A stretch of DNA of 12,046 nt from UBA349 sp964444115. Its GTDB lineage: Archaea; Methanobacteriota; Methanobacteria; Methanobacteriales; Methanobacteriaceae. Under the pieces are notes generated by a model, which saw only the letters and a program-made list of their open reading frames with translations, was not told where the DNA came from and did not search any database. Where the stretch lies: positions 1-12,046 of the forward strand of contig CAYUFT010000062.1 of the NCBI GenBank assembly GCA_964444115.1. Direction: 5' to 3'. The number at the start of each line of letters is the position of its first letter. Positions within the stretch are counted from its first letter, which is position 1. This document shows, in pieces, positions 1 through 4,800 of the stretch. A program made the position numbers and the translations under genes.

Positions 1-174
1 GCATCCATTGGAGCAAATTCCACTTTTTTATCCAACATTGAAATTGGAGAAGGAGCTATTGTTGCTGCAGGAGCAGTTGTAACACGTCCGGTACCTCCAT
101 GGTATTTAGCAATAGGTGCTCCGGCCAAAATTAAGCCATTACCACCAAAATTAAAAGTATCTAACGATATTTAA
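1..174 (+). CDS. hexapeptide-repeat acyltransferase, C-terminal fragment
   Basis: The frame is open from the window edge to TAA at 172-174 and gives 57 residues. It shows the imperfect hexapeptide pattern of a left-handed beta-helix (IGANST, IEIGEGAIVAAGAVVT), followed by the usual closing segment PPWYLAIGAPAKI. In this family (LpxA, NeuD, WbbJ and CysE relatives) that segment ends the helix and helps form the acyl-CoA pocket. The enzymes O- or N-acetylate sugars, amino sugars or small molecules in the cytoplasm. The substrate cannot be told from the tail; surface-polysaccharide sugars are a common target in methanogens. The start and most of the gene lie upstream of the window. A T-rich tract about 20 bases after the stop suggests transcription ends here, separate from the ATPase gene at 407. 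Confidence 0.85.
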   Translation, partial: ASIGANSTFLSNIEIGEGAIVAAGAVVTRPVPPWYLAIGAPAKIKPLPPKLKVSNDI

Positions 175-189
175 ATACTATATTTAAAT

Positions 190-204
190 AATTATTCTTT
201 TTTT
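190..204 (+). terminator. T-tract terminator of the acyltransferase gene
   Basis: A seven-T run (198-204) lies 24 bases after the acyltransferase stop, in an A/T-only context. Archaeal RNA polymerase commonly terminates at such tracts without a hairpin. A short imperfect dyad (ATTCT/AGAAT, 244-258) follows but is too weak to call. Confidence 0.35.
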
Positions 205-367
205 AAAATAAATCGATTTCAACACATATATATTCAAACAAAGATTCTGCTTAAGAATTTCAACCCAAAATAATGGAAAGATATCTATTTAATCTAGCTA
301 TGTGATGCCTCTATTTATATTATAAAACACATTATGGAAATCACTTCTATAAAACAGACTATTTTAA

Positions 368-377
368 TTATATAATT
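368..377 (+). promoter_or_regulatory. TATA box of the P-loop ATPase gene
   Basis: TTATATAATT is a good archaeal TATA candidate. A start about 25 bases beyond its centre would fall near 397-400, only 7-10 bases ahead of the ATG at 407. This fits the lack of any Shine-Dalgarno match before that ATG and suggests an almost leaderless transcript. Confidence 0.4.
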
Positions 378-406
378 GTATATGTCTTCACAGCATACCT
401 AATACC

Positions 407-1162
407 ATGAGCCAGCACAAAGTAAATTCATCTGATGATAATTCTATTTTCATAAATACTAAAATATATAAAAAAATAAAAAAAGTGTTTAAGAAATTAA
501 AAAAATCTAGAGGAAGCATAGTACATATAGTGGGGGCTCCAGGAACCGGCAAATCATCAAATATTTATCAGGCTTTAAAGGAACTGGATTTAAATATATA
601 TGAAGTAAATAGCAGCATCTCCAGTTCGCATGCCCATTCACATGAAGTTTTTTTTACTTTAATAAAAGACCTTGAATATTCTTTAAATGTTAATGATAAA
701 ATAGAGGCCTATAACAAACTAAGCAAATTTGATGCGGTTCTTTTTGCTGATCAATTTCATGACAAACACCTAATAGATACTAAGGTAGTGGGATTCAGTG
801 AATGGACCCGTAAAGCTGGATTCAAATCTTTCAGGTTCTATTTAATATGCATAAAAGAATATTTAAAATTTCATAAGCAATTCAAAAAAATGAATATAAT
901 TTTCCAAACAGCTTGGAGAATTCGAATCAGAGGTAAAAAATATGATTTATTCACTGATTTTGGCATTTTATCCAGAATTATTTTAATTATTTTAGGAAAA
1001 CTCTTTTGTGTGATAGAAATTTCTTATTCCCGTTCCGAAACAGTTAATATTGTTAAAAGCCATTTAAAAAATATTGATGATGAAAAACTGGAAAAGAGTA
1101 TAAATAAACATGGTCATAAACCCAGATTCATATTAAATGATCTTAAAAATAATGATAAATAG
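407..1162 (+). CDS. P-loop (AAA-like) ATPase of unknown role, 251 aa
   Basis: I do not recognise the exact family. A Walker A motif GAPGTGKS lies at residues 43-50 after a beta strand (SIVHIVG). A plausible Walker B strand FDAVLFADQ lies at 108-116 with the acidic residue at D115. A strand MNIIFQTAW near 162-170 sits where AAA+ proteins carry sensor 1, and a late GHKPRFIL (236-243, R240) resembles a sensor-2 or lid segment. The N-terminus is very lysine-rich (19-33). A hydrophobic stretch at about 187-205 could pack inside the fold or touch the membrane. There is no SD match; the TATA box at 368-377 implies a very short leader. The UbiA-type gene follows after 58 bases on the same strand, so co-transcription is likely and the ATPase may serve that membrane enzyme, which is inference. 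Cdc6/ORC-like and STAND-like NTPases are alternatives. Confidence 0.75.
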   Translation: MSQHKVNSSDDNSIFINTKIYKKIKKVFKKLKKSRGSIVHIVGAPGTGKSSNIYQALKELDLNIYEVNSSISSSHAHSHEVFFTLIKDLEYSLNVNDKIEAYNKLSKFDAVLFADQFHDKHLIDTKVVGFSEWTRKAGFKSFRFYLICIKEYLKFHKQFKKMNIIFQTAWRIRIRGKKYDLFTDFGILSRIILIILGKLFCVIEISYSRSETVNIVKSHLKNIDDEKLEKSINKHGHKPRFILNDLKNNDK

Positions 1163-1220
1163 TTAAATTACTAATAAATTCTAAATTTCCATTTTATCTT
1201 ATCCAAAAATAGGTAAAAAT

Positions 1221-2018
1221 ATGATAATAACTCTTTTAAAGTCCACCAGATTAACCTGGGCGGCCAAAAATGTTCATATGTATCTTTTAGCTTTGACTTA
1301 CGCTTATTTTTCTCAGACCATTATTACAAATCCATTAGAAGTTTTAGAGGGATTAATACTGGTTTCAATTTTATGGGGTGCACTTTACTCTCTTAATGAT
1401 TTAACAGACCTTGAAATTGATAAAAAAGATAAAAGTAAGATCAATAGAGCATTTATTAGAGATTCAATAGATCCAAAAATAGTTCTGTTATTTGTAGGAA
1501 TTTTATGTTTATCCGTATTTAGTATTTCCATATTAACTTTGACCCCATTATTCACCATAATAATGCTTATGATGGTGATAAACCAACTATTATATACATT
1601 ACCTCCCATAAGACTTAAAGAAACTGCGCTGGCCCCGTTTGCCAGTACATCCACCAATAATGTTCTTAGAGTTGCTTCATGTACCGTAATTTTAGGTAAT
1701 ATTTTTTTGGTACCATTAAGTGTTTATTTTTTAATGTTTGTAGCTGGAATGGGCACCTATTTGATGTATAAAGAAAAAACAAAAATGATGCATGGATTAG
1801 CAGCCATATTCTGTCTTTTAATGACTTATATATTATTAGTAGGGGATATGAATGTCATCCAAGTGATGATTGTAATTTTACCATCATTTTTGGCCACCAT
1901 ACCCCTTTATCTATCTAATTTCTTTGAAAAAGAAAAAATGATTAATTTAGCAGACTTTTTATATCATAAAGTTGTCTTAATATTCTATCTGGTATGCATA
2001 TTCGTTCTATTATTCTAA
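1221..2018 (+). CDS. UbiA-family membrane prenyltransferase
   Basis: This 265-residue, highly hydrophobic protein has about seven or eight membrane segments (roughly 20-35, 41-57, 87-107, 109-126, 152-180, 192-209, 212-232 and 247-265). The UbiA signature NDxxDxxxD is present at 59-67 (NDLTDLEID), which binds prenyl diphosphate through Mg2+, followed by KxNRAF and the typical YTLPPIRLKE at 125-134. UbiA enzymes move a prenyl group onto an aromatic, sugar-phosphate or glycerol-phosphate acceptor in the membrane. The second Asp motif expected in the C-terminal half is not visible; the matching loop reads YKEKTKMMHG (183-192). Decaprenyl-phosphate phosphoribosyltransferase-like members also deviate there, so an unusual acceptor is possible. 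AGGT at 1211-1214, six bases ahead of the ATG, supports this start. The acceptor is unknown. Confidence 0.82.
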   Translation: MIITLLKSTRLTWAAKNVHMYLLALTYAYFSQTIITNPLEVLEGLILVSILWGALYSLNDLTDLEIDKKDKSKINRAFIRDSIDPKIVLLFVGILCLSVFSISILTLTPLFTIIMLMMVINQLLYTLPPIRLKETALAPFASTSTNNVLRVASCTVILGNIFLVPLSVYFLMFVAGMGTYLMYKEKTKMMHGLAAIFCLLMTYILLVGDMNVIQVMIVILPSFLATIPLYLSNFFEKEKMINLADFLYHKVVLIFYLVCIFVLLF

Positions 2019-2023
2019 ATTAG

Positions 2024-2109
2024 TTAAAAATAAGATTTAATACTAAATAAAAAGATGAGAAATTTTATTATAAATAAAAAAAAATTAAAATAAATAATCT
2101 TAGTTTTAA
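2024..2109. repeat. 14-bp inverted repeat between convergent genes
   Basis: Arms TTAAAAATAAGATT (2024-2037) and AATCTTAGTTTTAA (2096-2109) pair at 13 of 14 positions around a 58-base A/T-rich loop. It lies between the converging UbiA and reductase genes and could fold in either transcript. In sequence this AT-rich, chance is a real alternative. Confidence 0.35.
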
Positions 2110-2122
2110 AAAAATTAAAAAA
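2107..2122 (-). terminator. T-tract terminator of the ferredoxin-reductase operon
   Basis: Read on the minus strand, two T runs separated by AA begin about 27 bases after the reductase stop. This is a typical archaeal oligo-T end signal and overlaps one arm of the inverted repeat at 2024-2109. Confidence 0.4.
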
Positions 2123-2148
2123 TATATGAATTTAGGTAGGAGTTTATA

Positions 2149-3333
2149 TTAGAACAATTTACCTAATTTCAATAATGCCTTTGGAGATACCTTAATTAAT
2201 TTTTTAACCAATTCAGCAGTACTTATTTTTTCAAAATCGCTGTCTTTAAAGGTATCAGCTATGGAGTTAAGCTCATCATCATTTAAAGTCATCATATAAT
2301 CTTTGACTTTGAGATATTTGTTTATAGAGTCTCCAATTTCAGCACGACAATTTACTTCATACTCTTTAAGTTTCTTTTCAGATAAGTCGCCCTCATTAAT
2401 AGCCTCAGCAGCGACTTTACCAGCAATCATTCCACCAGTCATCCCACTGATGATTCCACCACCAGTTAAAGGATTTACCTGCCCTGCTGCATCTCCTACA
2501 ACCATTAAGTTGTCAGTGACCAGTTTTTTAGGCATTCCACCAACTGGATCTCCACCAATGTTTAATTCAACAGGTTGAGCATTTTGAGTGGCTGGGCAAT
2601 TTTTGACAAAATCTAAAAGATGTTCATATGCTGTTTTATCAGTATTAGTGGTTAAAACACCCAGACCGACATTAGCTATATCATCACCTTTAGGGAAAAT
2701 CCAGGCATATCCTCCAGGGGCCACACTACCAAAGTAAAACTCAATACAGTTATTATCTTCCATTTTCACTCCAGCCATTTCAAACTGGGCAGCAGATTCC
2801 ATATCTTTAGGTTTTACTGCAGTCTTAAGGCCAGCCCATCGAGCAACACGTGATTCAGGGCCATCAGCAGCAATTACTATCTTTGCTTGAATCTGGAATT
2901 TTTCACCCATGCATTCCGCATCTACTAAAAATCCTTCTTCAACTCTTTCCATAGAAGTGGCCAGAGTTTTAATCTTAATTTCAGCACCAGCACGTCCAGC
3001 ATCCATGGCCATGTATTTATCAAAAACTTTTCTTTCTAAAATGCAACCTGCTTCCGGCAAATCCACTTTATCAGAAGTTAACCATACATTAGTTCCATCA
3101 GGAGCTATTAAACGCACACCATCTAATTGTCTAGTAATCCATCTAGGATTATGTTCAATTCCTAATGATTCTAAACCACCATTAGATACTCCTTCAGCAC
3201 ATCTTTTTGGTGCTCCTATTTCTGATTTTTTATCCATTAATAAGACATTTGCTCCGCCACTGGCTGCGTGTTTAGCAGCAGTAGATCCAGCAGGTCCAGC
3301 ACCTATAACTAATACATCAGTTTCAATAACCAT
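2149..3333 (-). CDS. geranylgeranyl reductase (digeranylgeranylglycerophospholipid reductase family)
   Basis: This FAD enzyme saturates the double bonds of geranylgeranyl chains in archaeal ether lipids and acts at the membrane. Numbering from the upstream ATG, the dinucleotide-binding motif GAGPAG is at 12-17, the family signature PKRCAEG at 43-49, GGYAWIFPKG at 208-217, and the second FAD motif GDAAGQVNPLTGGGI at 281-295. At 394-395 residues it has the usual family length, with no frame damage. Two ATGs are adjacent. The SD GGTG (3339-3342) lies only 2 bases from the first (3336) but 5 from the second, so I place the start at 3333; starting at 3336 adds one Met. The ferredoxin gene ends 13 bases upstream and the SD lies in that gap, so the pair is one operon. 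In Methanosarcina acetivorans a ferredoxin encoded beside the reductase is known to supply its electrons. Confidence 0.93.
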   Translation of the reverse strand: MVIETDVLVIGAGPAGSTAAKHAASGGANVLLMDKKSEIGAPKRCAEGVSNGGLESLGIEHNPRWITRQLDGVRLIAPDGTNVWLTSDKVDLPEAGCILERKVFDKYMAMDAGRAGAEIKIKTLATSMERVEEGFLVDAECMGEKFQIQAKIVIAADGPESRVARWAGLKTAVKPKDMESAAQFEMAGVKMEDNNCIEFYFGSVAPGGYAWIFPKGDDIANVGLGVLTTNTDKTAYEHLLDFVKNCPATQNAQPVELNIGGDPVGGMPKKLVTDNLMVVGDAAGQVNPLTGGGIISGMTGGMIAGKVAAEAINEGDLSEKKLKEYEVNCRAEIGDSINKYLKVKDYMMTLNDDELNSIADTFKDSDFEKISTAELVKKLIKVSPKALLKLGKLF

Positions 3334-3346
3334 CATAACACCTTAA

Positions 3347-3511
3347 TTATTCCTTTTCCAGCGCCTTAACCGGGCAAACCTGGACACAAAGGCTACATTC
3401 TTTGCATTGGTCTTCATTAAATTTCAAAGTGAGTTCCCTAACTTCAATTAAATTGCGGGGACAAACTCCTGCACATTCCCCACAATACATACACCATTCC
3501 TTGACAATCAT
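3347..3511 (-). CDS. small 2x[4Fe-4S] ferredoxin, likely electron donor to geranylgeranyl reductase
   Basis: This is a 54-residue protein starting at ATG 3511-3509 with MIVKEWCMYCGECAG and ending in TAA at 3349-3347. It has two complete Cys-x2-Cys-x2-Cys-x3-Cys-Pro motifs, at C7/C10/C13/C17 and C36/C39/C42/C46, so it should bind two [4Fe-4S] clusters like clostridial-type ferredoxins. The length is normal for a minimal ferredoxin, and it is short enough to be missed by a length cut-off. A purine-rich SD (AAAAGGTAAG) precedes the ATG. The stop lies 13 bases before the chosen start of the geranylgeranyl reductase, whose SD falls between them, so the two are almost surely co-transcribed and partners. 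It acts in the cytoplasm as a low-potential carrier. Its role in lipid saturation is inferred from the context and the characterised Methanosarcina pair. Confidence 0.93.
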   Translation of the reverse strand: MIVKEWCMYCGECAGVCPRNLIEVRELTLKFNEDQCKECSLCVQVCPVKALEKE

Positions 3512-3578
3512 CTTATCTTACCTTTTAAAATTAATTATAAGTTTAATTATTATAGATTATTAGTCTTTGAGTATTTTA

Positions 3579-3592
3579 ATATATTATCTTTA
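3579..3592 (-). promoter_or_regulatory. candidate TATA box of the ferredoxin-reductase operon
   Basis: Read on the minus strand, an AAAGATAATATAT-like stretch combines a purine-rich BRE with a TATA core. The predicted start about 25 bases on falls near 3555-3560, leaving a leader of roughly 45-50 bases with the SD. Other A/T stretches nearby could serve instead. Confidence 0.3.
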
Positions 3593-3610
3593 CTATTAAT
3601 TGCAAAATTA

Positions 3611-3634
3611 TCATAGATATATTCATAGATATAT
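3611..3634. repeat. perfect tandem duplication of a 12-mer
   Basis: TCATAGATATAT occurs twice with no gap (3611-3622 and 3623-3634). It lies about 20-45 bases upstream of the candidate ferredoxin TATA box, where an archaeal activator could bind. It may equally be a replication-slippage product. Confidence 0.7.
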
Positions 3635-3818
3635 ACAGTTGCTATTAATATTTTTAAATTAATATAATAGATTAATAAAATAATAATCATAATTTATTAA
3701 ATTTAGCAAATTAATTAGAAATTTTATTCACCCAAAAACTAATTCATATAAAATTTCTATTTGTTCAATTTATATTAGATTTTTAGGTATTTATTCATTT
3801 CCATTAATATTTATGTTT

Positions 3819-3843
3819 TTATAGTGTAGTAATTACACAATAA
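3819..3843. promoter_or_regulatory. 25-base dyad, candidate repressor operator
   Basis: Arms TTATAGTGTA (3819-3828) and TACACAATAA (3834-3843) are complementary at 9 of 10 positions around a 5-base centre GTAAT, and GTAATTAC inside is itself a perfect palindrome. Size and symmetry suit a dimeric TetR- or MarR-like regulator. It lies about 90 bases before the tetR TATA box and about 310 bases before the ferredoxin gene on the other strand. It is not repeated near yhgE, so its protein is uncertain. Confidence 0.4.
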
Positions 3844-3930
3844 GCATTTAATATCTAATTAAATAATGAAAAGTGTTATCCTAAGATTAAATAGTTTATT
3901 TAATTTTAAAAATAATGATATAATATTAAT

Positions 3931-3962
3931 TATATAAAATATCAATAATAATTGTGCATTAA
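3931..3962 (+). promoter_or_regulatory. tetR promoter with element shared with yhgE
   Basis: The TATA box TATATAAAAT (3931-3940) is followed by AATAATTG plus TGCATTAA (3947-3962), which lies where transcription should begin. The same two blocks, with one extra base between them, occur at the matching place before yhgE (4747-4763), so this may be a TetR operator giving autoregulation. Confidence 0.45.
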
Positions 3963-3987
3963 ATGGAATAATAATTCGGTGAGTTCT

Positions 3988-4673
3988 ATGGAAAAAAAAG
4001 AGACTAATATTAACGAGAATATAGAAGAGGAAATTAAAGAAGAAANNNNNNNNNNNNNNNNNNNNNNNNNNNNNNNNNNNNNNNNNNNNNNNNNNNNNNN
4101 NNNNNNNNNNNNNNNNNNNNNNNNNNNNNNNNNNNNNNNNNNNNNGGATGGGACGGTGCCACAACCAAAAGAATCTCTGCTGAAGCCGGTGTGAATGAAG
4201 TAACCTTATTTAGAAAATTTAAAACAAAAAACCTCCTGCTTGAAGCAGCAAAGAATAGAGGTGCCATTATTTTTCTTGAGGAACTAGAAGAACTTCTAAA
4301 AATCGATCCTGAATGTGACATACAAACCTATCTGAGAACTATATGGAAAAATTCTTCAAATATGATAGATAAAAGAACTAACTTAATACGGATCGCCATG
4401 GAAGAAGTAAGAGGAGTTTCATTTGAAAATAAGGTGCTGCCTAAAATTTCAAAGATGGTGCTGGATAATCTCACGGGTTATTTTAAATATCAAATAGCTA
4501 AGGGAACCATACGCAATATTGACCCGGAAGTAGCCGCTTTGAATTTTTTCAGTATTGTTTTTCAAATGAATATGATGTGGAAAATTTATGGACAGAATCC
4601 ACTAGTAGAAGATGAAAGATGCTTGGAAAATTTCCTGGACATATTCATGAACGGTATTTTAGTAAATAAATAG
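3988..4673 (+). CDS. TetR/AcrR-family regulator, interrupted by an assembly gap
   Basis: The N-terminus starts at ATG 3988 (MEKKETNINENIEEE), four bases after a strong SD GGTGAG (3978-3983). After 100 Ns the protein resumes with GWDGATTKRISAEAGVNEVT, continuing LFRKFKTKNLLLEAA. This is the classic TetR helix-turn-helix 2-3 and helix 4. A C-terminal all-alpha ligand and dimer domain runs to TAG at 4671-4673. The two halves are in different frames if 100 bases are assumed (1 versus 0 modulo 3). The missing helix 1 needs only about 12 codons, so the N run is a placeholder and not a mutation. The regulator probably represses itself and the yhgE gene 127 bases downstream, since both promoters share an element. 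The inducer is unknown; TetR repressors often sense hydrophobic or toxic compounds. The nominal coordinates include the gap. Confidence 0.85.
4046..4145. other. 100-N assembly gap inside tetR
   Basis: The run is exactly 100 Ns, the usual placeholder for a gap of unknown length. The flanking codons need a real length of 2 modulo 3, and TetR helix 1 spacing suggests about 35 bases. Any translation across it is unreliable. Confidence 0.95.
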
Positions 4674-4694
4674 AAAAATCGAATAATATTCTAT

Positions 4695-4723
4695 AATTTT
4701 ATAAACTATCTATAAAATTTTTT
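4695..4723 (+). terminator. inverted repeat plus T-run after tetR
   Basis: Arms AATTTTATA (4695-4703) and TATAAAATT (4711-4719) form a perfect 9-bp stem with a 7-base loop and run into six Ts (4718-4723). It could end the tetR transcript. As a 25-bp symmetric site upstream of the yhgE TATA box it could also bind a regulator. Confidence 0.4.
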
Positions 4724-4731
4724 AAGGAATA

Positions 4732-4763
4732 TTTTATAATTATCACAATAATTGATGCATTAA
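4732..4763 (+). promoter_or_regulatory. yhgE promoter with shared TetR-type element
   Basis: The TATA box TTTTATAATT (4732-4741) is followed by AATAATTG-A-TGCATTAA (4747-4763), which covers the expected start site. TTGATGCATTAA (4752-4763) is a near palindrome with one mismatched pair on each side. The match to 3947-3962 before tetR points to joint control and to yhgE having its own promoter. Confidence 0.45.
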
Positions 4764-4800
4764 GTATGAAATAGCATTTTATAATTAGGAATGATTTTGA

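Larger units (their letters stand above)
3512..3987. other. 476-base divergent spacer between ferredoxin and tetR genes
   Basis: This AT-rich spacer has no convincing gene. It holds a likely ferredoxin promoter (3579-3592, minus), a perfect tandem 12-mer (3611-3634), a 25-base dyad (3819-3843) and the tetR promoter (3931-3962). The stretch 3640-3815 is A/T-rich without visible structure. The only small ORF (ATG 3866, 23 codons) has no SD and low-complexity content. Confidence 0.6.

Noticed and set aside
2909..3346. Long open frame on the plus strand opposite the geranylgeranyl reductase (also 2303-2578)
   Set aside because: Antisense shadow of a well-supported gene; Ser/Pro/Ala-rich composition without domain features and no SD.
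3611..3634. Tandem repeats considered as a CRISPR or mobile-element end
   Set aside because: Two copies only, 12 bases, no spacers, no cas or transposase genes in the window.
3866..3937. 23-codon ORF upstream of tetR
   Set aside because: No SD, low-complexity Asn/Ile/Phe-rich product, and it overlaps the tetR TATA box.
3952..3987. Upstream in-frame starts for tetR (TTG 3952, GTG 3979)
   Set aside because: The GTG overlaps the SD GGTGAG and the TTG lies in the promoter/start region; ATG 3988 has ideal spacing.
3859..4321. Open frames on either strand spanning the N run
   Set aside because: They exist only because Ns carry no stop codons; their coding parts are antisense or pieces of the tetR gene.
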